The notes under the pieces were generated by a model, which was not told the origin of the DNA, searched no databases, and saw nothing but the letters and a program-made list of their open reading frames with translations. The position numbers and the translations under genes were made by a program. DNA of 64,000 nucleotides from Gymnopus androsaceus JB14 (taxonomy: Eukaryota; Basidiomycota; Agaricomycetes; Agaricales; Omphalotaceae), in assembly GCA_009733575.1 (NCBI GenBank), contig ML769460.1:176203-240202 (forward strand), written 5' to 3'. This document shows, one piece after another, positions 44,780 through 55,440 of this stretch (its first letter is position 1; the number at the start of each line of letters is the position of its first letter).

Positions 44780-47026
44780 ATGAACCCAATCCTTCTCAGT
44801 GATATTCTTGTAGAAATCGTCTCTTCATGTCAACCCTGGACTCGACCTTCTTAACCTATCTCTAACTGTGAGTCAAGCTTGCACTCTATCGTCGAAGCGG
44901 ATTTACCAACCCAAACATAGTCGAGATGGATCCACAGCAACATTTATCCGTTTCTTTTCCGCGATATAGAACTACGGGACTACAACAATTCGCAGAAAGT
45001 TGTTCAACATCTTCTCCTTAACCCTCAAATAGCTCGCACCGTCCAATCGCTTGTTACTACGACCCAGTTTCCTCCAATTGTCTTCCGAGGAACTTCTTGC
45101 ACGCGAACAAGACCTTGCTCGCAATGTAGAACGGCTGGCACCTAATCTTTACAACTTGCGGAAGTTTGTCTGGGATGGTATCGAAATTCCAACAAGTAGT
45201 CTGTGGGCCAGTTTGAAGCTTGGATGTCCTTATTTGAAACAGATTGGGGCAAATCTTGGAAATGAGAAATTGGATCCTAAAAGCGAGGTAGGTTCTTGGA
45301 TATCTTGTCAGAGCAATTTTCACTGTTGAATCCATATTGCTTTCTGATCTGAGCTCTCTGACCTCGGAACTTCATTACAACATGCCAACGTTTCTTGACG
45401 GTAAATCCCTTGCTCTTCGTGCTCTCATGATCAAGACTAACATAATCTAATGTTAGATAATACTTTGTTTAACGGAGAAGAACTACCTCTGGCCCTCTGG
45501 ACCATGCTCATGGACCGTTCCCCTCGTCTTCAAACCCTTGTTCTGGGTGACGGTGGTATAACTATGCACACTGAACGCTTAATCAGTCTACGTCCGCTTC
45601 TTCGTGCGCGTTGGCCTTACCTTTGCTCTCTTTCAATTTCTGGGGGTTGCGTTGCCAATCGGCTTCATTTCGACTCACCAAACATAAAACAATTCGCGGC
45701 CTTCATCGAGGCTCATCGTGAAACTCTGAAAGCACACATCTTTCTATCGCTGTCATTTCCAGTTCGGTGATCGGGACCTACCACTTCTTGAGCACAAAGG
45801 GCGATGTAATTTCAAAGATTTGGGACGAATGCCGGCCGTGCCATTATCGTTACACGAACTCGTCTTCACGGATGGGGCATTCTGCGAGTTATCTATGCCA
45901 ACACTAACGCGCTTTCTGAAGGGTCTGAGAACGCTGAGGAAGTTGGAAGTTCGATTGGATTTTTCGGAACCTAGGCTGACGGATCCAGAAACTACAAAAC
46001 TATTGGTCGCCCTTCAACCTAAAGATTTAAGGGAGCTAGTCGAAAGTTGTCCTAGTTTAGACAGCCTGAAACTGTTCTTATCAACAACGAAGAACCAAAC
46101 GATTTATTGGGTGAGCTCTATTCTTTCTTTGTTTCGACTATCGTTAGTCATATCATCGTGTTAGCGTGATATCCCTCTCATCCTCGGCCAACATCAGCTC
46201 AAGCATCTCGAGGTGTGGAAGACTCCGAAATCAGACGAACTCGGATTATTGAAGGACGCCGCAATTCAGATTGTTTTGGCTGAAAAATCCTCCGGCCCAG
46301 ATCATCCTTCATCTGCTATCCCACCATCCTCACCAATCGAATTTGCTACTCCCGGACTCGAAACTATCGTTCTCGCGGGTTGTCTCTGCGGCAATCGATT
46401 GTCCAGATACAGGCGGATACAGGTGCTCTATCATGGAACGTACCGCGTTCATCGACAGACAATCTCCAATGAAGTGGATTCAGGCTTGCCTTCCGTTGAC
46501 GAGACAAGAAACATACCTGGTCCCTCGATGTCTACTGGGAAAAATGGATATCAAGCTACACCCCAAGTCGAGACTATCCCAGAACAAACTATCGTTACCC
46601 TCATGGCAAATGAACGAGGCGGCGAATTAGGTTGGCTTGTTCCATTACCCCATTCAGCTGGGTGCTTTGATGGGTGCGAACAAGGTGATGCTGAAAGGGA
46701 AGATGATAGGGGAGAAGTTTGTCGCTGGTCAGAGGGAGTGGCATATGATTGAGCCTAATGAGACTGTTCTCCGACGAACTCCCTTTCTACTTTTGGAACT
46801 TGTTGGATTGTCGGTGATGATAATATGTTTCATTTGCTCCCTGGAGGTCGATAACCCTTGGCTAGCTTGGGATCTTATCGCGTTGGCGGTAGTGGTGGTG
46901 GGTTTCATTACTGTTTTCTTTTCTGGCCCCCAGTCCCTCTCCCGGGACATCGGTCGAATTGTTTTCCAAATTGGTGCAATGGGTATTGGACTTCCGCCGT
47001 TATGGAGGTCGTATAAAGCATCATAA
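44780..47026 (+). pseudogene. F-box-like/LRR protein, copy 2 (frame disrupted)
   Basis: Paralogue of 18451-20730 with the same exon order: ATG 44780, intron ends near 44869 and 44921, an exon through about 45288, a middle LRR part (45450-46110) and a last exon from about 46168. Relative to copy 1, an extra base after the LLSDILVEI segment, the same break near 45445 and another near 45770 interrupt the frame. The last exon is disrupted again around 46390 and 46640 but keeps both hydrophobic helices (LLLELVGLSVMIICFICSLE; LIALAVVVVGFITVFF) to the stop at 47024-47026. The break near 45445 is shared with copy 1, so that one predates the duplication or marks an unrecognised intron. Confidence 0.6.
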
Positions 47027-48037
47027 ATCGTTAGACTCAAACACATGTTCCTTTCTCGCGACACAGATCCTTTCTCCACGCTATACCTGATGATTATCCC
47101 TTTTCTTTTCTCGCTTCAATCCGTTCCCCAGCATCTAGTGCGCTCCTCCCTCGCTTGCGACATCCTAATATCACTGTACTTTTATTAATTCCGTCTTTTT
47201 TCATTGAACCCGACCTTCCTCGGCCTACATACTGTACCTATTTTTCAGCGACGAACGACCATGTCCCAAAATCATTACTTCGAAATGCACACGGCCTACT
47301 GTACCTTCAAGGTACAGTAGGCCGTGTCCATTCTTCAGCCAAACTGGATTTGACGGACCTTTCGCCCGAGCTCTATCACCGATGTACTTGAAACAATACA
47401 GTCTTTTTCTTTCTTTCGTGGTTTACAGTATAAGCGTGTACTATTACAGTACTTACTTACTAGCACTAGCCTTCAAGTTCGTTATGTAGTTAATACTCTA
47501 GTATATTTTTTTCTGTGTAGTCCCTCACTGTGGAATATTCAAGCGAAATCTACCTGCAGTGCTTTCGACAAGTCCAAGTCCCGTGCATTACTAGCTGTTC
47601 GCCAAAATCGATGACTCTTGATAGCGATACAAATGAAGTAAGTATATCCGCACGATATAGCTACTTAGTGGATGAATGAATGTAATAGATACATAATTTA
47701 TAATACCAGACCCCATGTATTCAAGGCTGCTTCTTTGTTTTTCACCCCTCCTTTCTCTTACGGCTCCTTGGCTCACAACTGCTATGGTTTTCCCTTGTAC
47801 TTCCTTCTACTAGTAGTAGTCCTCTTGTAGTGCCCATATTTGCTGTCACGAATCTCGCTTCTCCGAGCTGTTGGAACTCTTTGGGTTCACTCATGGCATG
47901 TCGCACAATTGCTGCTTTAGGCCAAAGATCCCATTCACCCAATAAATAGTTCATCCTCCTTTCTGTCCGACGAGGAGCATGCACAGATTAAGGATTGAGG
48001 ATTAAATTTCGTGTATGTACAACGCGCGTAAAATATA
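47027..48037. other. 3' flank of F-box copy 2, with a perfect palindrome
   Basis: 47027 to about 47580 matches 20731-21280. At 47289-47327 there is a perfect palindrome, two 19-nt arms around one C (ACACGGCCTACTGTACCTT and its reverse complement), where copy 1 has only the left arm. 47590-48037 has no supportable gene. Confidence 0.6.
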
Positions 48038-49739
48038 CTAATAGAAACGAATGCTGATCGGTTCTTTTCCGTCTACTAATCGTCTATGAACAATATTACT
48101 TGTGAAAGATGACCACTAAAATAAACATGTAAGTTATGGGAAAGTTTCAGTCCAAATGCATGCGTACCCCATTGCCAATGAATACCGCCGCTCGTCTTGC
48201 AATATCCATGTCCACAGCCATACTTACATCAGTCTGCTCTTGATCAAGCGTAAGATCGCGACTCGTCCGAATTGTATTCCAACCGTCCTGTCTCAACGCA
48301 TCTTTCAGCTGATCCATCCACTTGCTCTCATCATTGGTAAGGAGGTAAAGAGCATCTAGCGTCCGATTACCCAACCCAGCACGAATATAGTCTTCCTTGG
48401 AGACTTTTACCTTTTGCACAATAGCATCTAAGGACGGCAAACAATGTTTCAAGTACTTTTCCGTGTTTTCTGGCGTGTTCCATCCCCATCCGCCGCCAGG
48501 TCCAGCTTCGAAATGATCTGGAAGGAACTCGAGCAAATTCCAACTGTAAGAAGATGGGTTCAGCTTTGAGACGAACATAGAGCGCTAGACTAACCTATAA
48601 AATGTTGAATTCCACGCAGCTAGATCGAGACATGCGTCCTTGTAATCACCTCGCCTCACATGCATGGCGAGCATTCGCTCATAAGGGTCTACAGAAGGTA
48701 ATTGAGGCCCACTGGGGAAAGAAAAGATATTCGTTCCGGACCACAGCACTGCTCACTATGCGTGAGTTACCTAGGAGGCGAGATACTGGAGATTTGGAGA
48801 ATGATTCCCAAAGAGGAAGAATACGATTACTTCCCCATAAGTAAAGGTCAAAGGTTTGGACGTAGCCGTCACGATCTTCTTCTGGTGCTACGACTTCGAT
48901 ACATGGTTCAGGCGCGTCTAAAAGGAGCTTGCGCCAGGTTTCGAAAATCTCGTCGCCCATTGACCACTGGATAGCAGGCTTGATATCACGGGTGTTGATG
49001 ATTCGGCGCTCTTTCGCGGGGCATACGACTTCGAACCACCTTTCACTAATAGAGCGAGGAGCGTCGTCGCCAGCATCCCAAGGACCGCCAGCTGCAGGTC
49101 CAGAGATTATGGCATTTAACGGGGTACGGGGAGGTCGGTCTAAGAATTCAAATCTTGCCCAAGAGTAGTATTCACCCTGAACGTCATTTTCGGGGTACCG
49201 GAACGTGAGTACTCGGTATAGCAGTAGAACCAAACTGTTTATCCACCTTCCAAACATAATCCTGGAAAACATACGCGCGTTTTGATTCATACGCAAGATG
49301 TGCGTTCATTAATCTGCAAGTACAAAATTAATTGGGTTCTTACAAGATGAGAATCCGAAACGTACACCTCATTAAACACATTATTCCAGCCTAACTTTAT
49401 AATTTGGTTACTAAACTTGACATAACGCCCTGTCCTTCCTTCCGGGTACGGCAAATCCAGATTATGCTGGGGAAGTTCGGCTTCCCATTTCCTCAGCTTT
49501 TCGTAGGAAGGAGGTCCAAAGCCGAGCGTAATAGTTCTCGCTCCTTTAGATTCCGGGTCCCAATAGTAGCAGAGATTGCGGAGAATTCGACTAGGACTAA
49601 GTACATGGATGATTAAAACGAGGAGAAGAACCGCGCTGCCGACGATTCTTAGCCGTCTTCTGCCTGTCCCGATGAGCTGTTTGGGCCGGAATAATTTAGC
49701 CTTTATTCTGGAAGCTGGCCGTTGATAGCGCCCAAACAT
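48038..49739 (-). CDS. O-fucosyltransferase-like glycosyltransferase, type II membrane
   Basis: Predicted Golgi/ER glycosyltransferase of the GDP-fucose O-fucosyltransferase superfamily. Exons (minus strand): 49366-49739, 49247-49313, 48595-49176, 48168-48543 and 48038-48115; all introns are GT/AG and phases fit, giving about 491 aa. A signal anchor (LRIVGSAVLLLVLIIHVLS) follows a basic N-terminus. Motifs: GRYVKFSNQIIKLGWNN, PRTPLNAIISGPAAGG, MHVRRGDYKDAC (the HxRRGD-type nucleotide-sugar motif), LYLLTNDESKW and a C-terminal RRAAVFIGNG joined to WSSFTSN on the last exon. A run of four Gs (48714-48717; CCCC in the mRNA) puts the upstream part one base out of frame with HVRRGD, so one base is probably extra. 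The ATG at 49739 is preferred because a transposon ends 18 bp upstream and an ATG at 49784 lies inside it. Confidence 0.7.
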
Positions 49740-49758
49740 ATAGAGCCTAGAGGAACTA

Positions 49759-51136
49759 CAGTCGCGGACAGTCAAAGACGACAATTTTGATTCCCGTTGA
49801 ATGAGAGTTTTCTAGGCCAAAGTAATTACAGATTTGGACTCAGAAAGACGAAATACGTCGAAAAATGCATCTCCGAAGTTTTTCCCACGACGTTTTAGGG
49901 ACGGCCAATTTTTCGGGCAACTTCACCAAAAATTTTAGTACATATCTAGGTAGTTGACGGGCATATTGCATCCAAATGCATCATTGCATTCGCCGAAACT
50001 GAACGATGCATCTTCTGCTTCCTAACAGCCCATTCCGCTGCCTTCCCTGTGAGTTTGAGTCAATATGCGCCCATCCAACGAAATGACCGATTGATGAAAC
50101 GCCGTATCACGTCAACAGGACAAGCATCAAGATTCTTAAAGACAGCATCCTTGGCCTCTTGAAAGGTCTTTTTGGGAATCCCCAATACTAGTCAAATTAT
50201 TAGTAAAGGAAAGACCAAAGCTGTTTGAACCTTACCATTTCAATCGGATTAAGTTCACAGTGAACTTTTGGTAAGAAAATACAGTAGTGACCTGCACCTG
50301 TGATCAAACTCTCGAGCATGGATGGCTGGTTCATGAAGTCTAAATCATGCAATTAAATGTTTACCTTTATGTTCACGCTCTCGACACCGCTGCTTCCTTT
50401 TCTGCAGTCTTTCAGCCAGCAGATCCTCTGGGACCCAGCTTTCATCATAAATTTCATCATCTATTGCTGCTGCATATCGAAGCAATGCATCTTGCAAATT
50501 TTCATCCTCCAAAACCTCATCATCCCACTCTCCTTGTTTGAGATCTTCCTCCTCATCCTCTGAGTCATCACATGTCTCATATCCAAAGTATTCCGCAGCA
50601 CGAACGCTATCCTCTGGTATCCAATGATCACCGGAGCTTTCATCCTCCTTGGACTGAGTGGCTGGATTCTCGACTTTGGGAATATCGGGATTTTCGGTGG
50701 GTTGTTGGGTGGTTTTCTGTGGAGCAGAGATATTTTGTTGATTCTTTAGACTAGTTGTGTTTCGTTTTTGTTTTCGGGGATGTCCGCCTTTATTATTGCC
50801 CATGTTGCGAGGCACAGGAAGAGAGGGGCGCTTAAAATTTCCTTTTTTGGTACACTAAATAAGTACTTTACTTTAAAGTTTTTATTTTGGAATCATAATC
50901 AGATACACGAAAGGATTATTTTCCACATTTTCTCTTATTTTTGGCGATTTTTTTTAGCGGACGGCCAATTTTTGGGGGTCAAAAGTCCAAAACTAACTTT
51001 GTGGGAAATCGGCTCGTAGAAAACCTTTCTTTAGGTCCTAAATAAGGTCTTCATACAGTTTGTAGATCATTTTGATACCGTATGGAGTCTACAAAACTCG
51101 GTCAACATTTTTGTCGACTTTGACTGTCCGCGACTG
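49759..51136 (-). mobile_element. Tc1/mariner-like DNA transposon, internally deleted
   Basis: Terminal inverted repeats begin CAGTCGCGGACAGTCAAAG and end with the complementary CTTTGACTGTCCGCGACTG. A TA dinucleotide duplication flanks both ends (49757-49758, 51137-51138), as in Tc1/mariner elements. Coding potential is on the minus strand: an N-terminal frame (50345-50815) and, further along, a transposase C-terminal end with PKVHCELNPIEM (the block that contains the last catalytic acidic residue) at about 50230-50340, then an end segment to about 49950. The middle of the transposase, with the first catalytic Asp residues, is missing, so it cannot be autonomous. It sits directly upstream of the glycosyltransferase start. 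Confidence 0.85.
50345..50815 (-). CDS. N-terminal transposase-related ORF of the mariner-like element
   Basis: 156 aa, very acidic in the middle (DDSEDEEEDLKQGEWDDE) with a basic N-terminus (GGHPRKQKRN) and a Lys/Arg-rich end. It resembles the N-terminal region preceding the DDE domain in many fungal Tc1/mariner-like transposases, but no helix-turn-helix can be named with confidence. It ends before the retained C-terminal catalytic fragment, so the product would lack nuclease activity. Confidence 0.5.
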   Translation of the reverse strand: MPRNMGNNKGGHPRKQKRNTTSLKNQQNISAPQKTTQQPTENPDIPKVENPATQSKEDESSGDHWIPEDSVRAAEYFGYETCDDSEDEEEDLKQGEWDDEVLEDENLQDALLRYAAAIDDEIYDESWVPEDLLAERLQKRKQRCREREHKGKHLIA

Positions 51137-51138
51137 TA

Positions 51139-51450
51139 GGAACAAGAAGTTATTAGCGCTCAACAAGCGCTAAAGTAAACTTTTACGATCCGAATGGAGT
51201 ACGATCCGAATGGAGGCTACCTTGGTCCTTGAGGCTTACGCACTGCGTTTGCCTTTACGTTACTAACTTTTTAGTGTTTCCGTTATCCATATATAGGCTT
51301 TGTCACGTTTTGGAATAACAGTGGTCTAGGCCTCACGTTGTGTTACTGTGATTTCTGGCTTAGCGCTCAGCACTGATGACGATCAACGATCTGCGACTTT
51401 ATGCTTTGGAGTCAATTTACAAGGATTAATGAATAATAGTATTGAAATCA
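51139..51450. promoter_or_regulatory. Displaced upstream region of the glycosyltransferase with a 2x16-bp repeat
   Basis: Before the mariner insertion this would have lain directly upstream of the glycosyltransferase. ACGATCCGAATGGAG occurs twice in tandem (about 51184-51216), and AGCGCT...AGCGCT words flank it. No coding potential is seen. A regulatory role is inference from position. Confidence 0.35.
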
Positions 51451-51589
51451 TTGTGTTAGCGTGATATCCCTACCATCCTCGGCCAACATCAGCTCAGAAA
51501 GCAAACTCAGATTATAGAAGGACGCTGCAGTTCAGATTGCTCTGGCTGAAAACTCTTCCACTCCAGACATATGGAACTCGCTTTTTGTC

Positions 51590-52345
51590 TCCTAGTAGAG
51601 GGCTACTACACAGTGCCGCCTAGTGCCCTAGTGTCACCTAGTACTTGACATTTCCCTGATCAAAGCGGCAAGCCCAAAAATTTCCAAAATTGGTTTCAAA
51701 TCCAAAATCATACCATAAGTTCAGGGTAAATTTCGATCCGCTGTGCATCTGATTCAATGTTATTGTAGCATTTGGTGACCGAGTCCAGTTCCCGTCTCTT
51801 TTGCCTTGAGAAAAAGGAAACTTTCTAAGTCCCTCTGACAGGGCATATATAAGTATCACAGAATCGCAATACAACCATTTCCATGCTCCCGCATCTCTGC
51901 CTTCAACCCTCATGCAGCACACATCAAGCCCTCCGTTTCCTCCAAGTGTAGTTAAAACTCATTATACATGTACAAGTTAATAGCACTTTGACAATGTGTT
52001 CTAATTGTAAAATATCACAAGTAGTTGCTATTACTACTGGTAGCAATGAAATCCAATTATTTTCCTTGCTTGTATCATCTAAATCCTTCGGACTTCCTGA
52101 AGGCAAGGAAAAAATAAAACTCACCGGAAATGAAAGGAATGGCAGTGGCAAATATTTGGTGATAATAATCTGAAGACAATTCAATTCTGACAATTGAATG
52201 ATTCGGATTTAAGGTTGAAAAAGGCAAGACATTGAATTTCGTAATGTACTGTGTAGTACTAGGTAGTAGGGGGGTTAGCTAGCCGAACTAGGGCACTAGG
52301 TGCCTGGTGCACTATGTAGTACTACACAGTACTTGTGCAAGTTCC
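51590..52345. mobile_element. Inverted-repeat element with CTACTACACAG termini
   Basis: The left end carries CTACTACACAGTGC...GTGCCCTAGTGTCACCTAGTAC. The right end, reverse-complemented, carries GTACTACATAGTGC...CCTAGTGCCCTAG. CCAGA occurs on both sides of the interruption (near 51565 and 52345), a possible target duplication with some flanking drift. The CpG-poor interior (about 51640-52240) has short frames on both strands that I cannot identify. Confidence 0.55.
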
Positions 52346-52457
52346 AGATGGATTATAGCCACAGTTCTTCATCTGATATCACACCATCCTTGTCAATTGA
52401 ATTCACTACTCCCGAATCTATTGTCTCTGGGGTCCGCAGGTGCTCTATCATGGAACT

Positions 52458-52595
52458 CATCAGCAAAACCTGTATCAGCTGGGACCTTCTGGGAGCGCTG
52501 GCCAGCGCTTGTTGGCACTGGACAGGACTCAGCAGTGCCGGCAAGCGCTTGCCAGTGCTCCCAGAGGGTCCCAGTCAATACAGGTTTTGCTGATG
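52458..52595. mobile_element. 138-bp CATCAGCAAAACCTG foldback element
   Basis: Starts CATCAGCAAAACCTG and ends CAGGTTTTGCTGATG. Its inner arms (GGGACC.TCTGGGAGC and GCTCCCAGAGGGTCCC) can pair, so nearly the whole element folds. It is the same family as 38155-38272 and interrupts the F-box copy 3 sequence after TCATGGAAC. Confidence 0.75.
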
Positions 52596-52638
52596 CTTAT
52601 GGTGTTCACTGTCAGACAGCCTAATGAAGGGGATTCAA

Positions 52639-53043
52639 CATCAGCAAAAAATGTTTTGGGCCCAGGAGGATCTAAGGTCACCTAGTCCTCTTAGGCAACC
52701 TGAGGCATCCTAGTTGGCCCAGGAAAAAGAGTAAAACTTTGGACACCTCAGGTATCCTAGTCATCCTAGGTGTCCTGGGAGATCCTGGGATGTCCTGGGG
52801 CATCCTGGGGTATCCTGAGGCATCCTGGAATGGAAATTTTATCCTAGGATGCCTCAGGATGCCCCAGGATGCCCCAGGATACCCCAGGACATCCCAGGAT
52901 CTCCCAGGACACCTAGGATGACTAGGATACCTGAGGTGTCCAAAGTTTTACCCTTTTTCCTGGGCCAACTAGGATGCCTCAGGTTGCCTAAGAGGACTAG
53001 GTGACCTTAGATCCTCCTGGGCCCAAAACAGTTTTTTCTGATG
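52639..53043. mobile_element. 405-bp near-perfect palindromic foldback element
   Basis: Two arms of about 195 bp rich in CCTAGG/CCTGAGG/CCAGGA words run from CATCAG...GTTTTGGGCCCAGGAGG to its reverse complement CCTCCTGGGCCCAAAAC...CTGATG. CAA flanks it on both sides (52636-52638, 53044-53046), a probable 3-bp target duplication; F-box copy 1 has CAG at the homologous site (near 20178). Single arms of the same family are in blocks A and A'. Confidence 0.8.
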
Positions 53044-53082
53044 CAAACTTGCCTTCCGTGGACAAGACAAGAAGCAATATAA

Positions 53083-53891
53083 CATCAGCAAAACCTGGTT
53101 GTTTGCTGGAGCTCTCAGAGCATTGAATTGAGCTCTGGAGACCTCTGGAAGACCTCTGGCTGCTCTGGCTGCTCTGAAGCTGCCATCAGCCAAACCTGGA
53201 TATTTGCTGGAGCAGTCAGAGCATTGAATTGCACTCTGGAGAGCTCTGCCTGACTGCTCTGGTTGACCCAAGCAGACAACAGCTGTCAGACTTGAATGTT
53301 GGTTAAGTGACATAAAAGGAAATGGTTGCCAGGCCCTTCCTTTTATACCACATAACGAACAGAACAGTCACCCAATGCTGTCAACTGTCAGGACATCATA
53401 TAAAGGTGTCACTGTTCAACTCAAAGTTGAACATTGACTTGTACTCTTTTTTTTTTTTTCTTCCTTCCCTCCATTGTCACAACTTGGTCCTACTTTCCCT
53501 CCTCTTACTGTAAGTTCATATCCCTTTTCAGCATCAATTGACTGATATTTTGGAAATGACTAATAGCTGTAGGGCATAGGCTGGCTTGGTGAATGGGACT
53601 CTAAGTTTATTATGTAGTAGTAGTACCTTGTCTGACTCCCCTCGGAAGTGTATGATACATAACAATGAGATGCATAGAATTTTTCTATTATTATTGCATG
53701 TGAAAAATTTGATACGTAAATTTCCGATTGAATGGGGCTTGGTAACCTGAATTGTCAAATGACAGGTGGTCTCCACAGAGCTCCAGAGAACTCAATAGTC
53801 CTCCAGAGCTTCCTGGAATTACTATCCTTGCTACAGTTGCTCCAGAAGCTATGGGTGCTCTGCTCTGGAGATCACCCAGGTTTTGCTGATG
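53083..53891. mobile_element. 809-bp CATCAGCAAAACCTGG element
   Basis: Ends are CATCAGCAAAACCTGG and its reverse complement CCAGGTTTTGCTGATG. The left part holds two diverged copies of a roughly 105-bp CTCTGGAG-rich unit, and the right part has the complementary CTCCAGAG words. The central 53300-53700 is AT-rich with no recognisable gene. It interrupts F-box copy 3 between the GACAAGACAAGAAGC and ACCTAGTCCC words. Confidence 0.65.
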
Positions 53892-54098
53892 AAGTACCTA
53901 GTCCCTCAATATCCACTGGGAAAATTGGATGGCTTATTTGCCATTACCCCATTCAGCTGGGTGCTTTGATAGGTTCAAACAAGGTGATGATGAAAGGATG
54001 ATACCGGGGGGAGTTTGTCACTGGTCAGAGGGAGTGGCATATGATTGAACCTGATGACATTGTTTTCTGATGAACTTCCCTTTTATTTTTGGAACTTG

Positions 54099-55203
54099 TG
54101 TGAGACCCGGTGTACAAAACAGATCTCAAACCAATGTATCCCGAATGTCTCACACCTAGATGTAGGTGAAGACTGAATACGACCACCCGGGGTAACTGTG
54201 CTGTAAGGTGGGTCTAGACAGTAGTATGAGTGTTGTGCGGAACAGTACAAGCCTCAGAGGTGCAAGGAATAGTGTATGGGCCACTCGATGACGTAATCAG
54301 GAGGAAGCGGGTGGTATTGTGGTCCGACGACCAGATATGAGTGGAAGCAGATGGAATATGGGTGAAGGGGTGGTCCAAAAAGGTGTAATAAGTCCAAATA
54401 TGGATAATGCGGATGGAATACAGCAAATGCGGACGGAAATAGCATGGGAGCGGTGGAATGGGTGAAGCGGGTGGAATAGCGCAGGAGCGGACGGAATAGT
54501 GCAAAGCGGATGGAAATAGCATGGGAGTGATGGAATAGGGTGAAAGCGGATGGGAATAGCGTGAGAGCGACGATAGCGAGAGCGGACGGAATAGCGTGAG
54601 AGCGGATGGAAATAGCGTGGGAGCGGACGGAATTGAGTGAAAGCGGATGGTTCCAGAGGTTCTAGAGGTAGCAAAACCCAAATAGGAAGCTCCCGGGGAG
54701 CTTTGGTCGTAAAGTTGTAAACAAAGATAGAAGATAGTGAGCTCTGGACGTAGATCTTGGTATCTATGGACGGAGCCTCACAGTTAATGCAGATGACAGT
54801 GAGCCTGGAGCTCGGAAGGCACAACTGGTTGGAACAGACAGAATCAGAGAGACAGAGACAGAGACAGAAGCAAAATGGGATTCGATTTGGTAACAATGGT
54901 AATAACAGACTAGGGTACATGGACTTGGGGTGTCTACTTATATACTGTAGGGTGGCTGTATAAATTGTCGGGAGGGCCTGATGGATGGTTATCAAGTGCA
55001 GGAGGCACCTGGGAGGCAGGATAACTGGTAATCACATGTAGAAAGTGCCCAGCAGGCAGGATAAATGGTAAATAAGCATGGAAAGCATGCGCACTTTAGG
55101 TAATGAGTGCGGGAAGTATCCGCGGACGGTCACGAAGCGTGGGAAACATCAGCGGGTGGATAGCGGATGCAGGGAGTGTCTGGAAATGAGCCAAGGCCTG
55201 ACA
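54099..55203 (+). mobile_element. Solo LTR, 1105 bp, with an internal GC-rich minisatellite
   Basis: Starts TGTGAGACCCGG and ends CCTGACA, flanked by the perfect 5-bp repeat ACTTG (54094-54098, 55204-55208). F-box copy 1 has a single ACTT(G/T)-type word at this point. No second LTR or internal retroelement genes are present, so it is a solo LTR. About 54420-54650 is an array of diverged units of about 20 bp such as GAGCGGACGGAATAGCGTGA. It keeps CpG sites, unlike the flanking copy 3 sequence, so it is younger. Confidence 0.85.
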
Positions 55204-55440
55204 ACTTGTTCAAGAATGTCGATGATGATAATAGGTTTCATTGGCTCCCTGCAAGAGGTCTATAACCTCTTGGCTAGCTTGGGATGTTATCTTGTTGGCA
55301 ATAGCAATGGTGGGTTTCATTTCTGTTTTTCTTTCCTGGCCTCCAGTTCCTCTCCCAGGTTATTGGTCAAGTTTATTTTCCAAATTGGTGCAATGGGTAT
55401 TGTACTTCCACCGTTATGGAGGTTGTATAAAGCATTATAA

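Larger units (their letters stand above)
51451..55440 (+). pseudogene. F-box-like copy 3, 3' fragment split by several insertions
   Basis: Begins at the last-intron end (GTGTTAGCGTGATATCCC) and keeps pieces of the last exon at about 51451-51570, 52350-52457, 52596-52638, 53044-53082, 53892-54098 and 55204-55440, in the same order as 19850-20730. Between them lie a CTACTACACAG inverted-repeat element, two CATCAGCAAAAC elements, a 405-bp palindrome and a solo LTR. Coding is destroyed. Relative to copy 1 many CG sites are TG or CA (for example CCGACGAAC becomes CTGATGAAC). Confidence 0.75.

Noticed and set aside
51638..52193. Two minus-strand ORFs inside the CTACTACACAG element
   Set aside because: Short, CpG-poor, no motif, and the plus strand is equally open.
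54214..54995. Minus-strand frames of 155 and 232 codons
   Set aside because: They arise from the minisatellite in the solo LTR and have repetitive Ser/Pro/Leu composition with no family signal.
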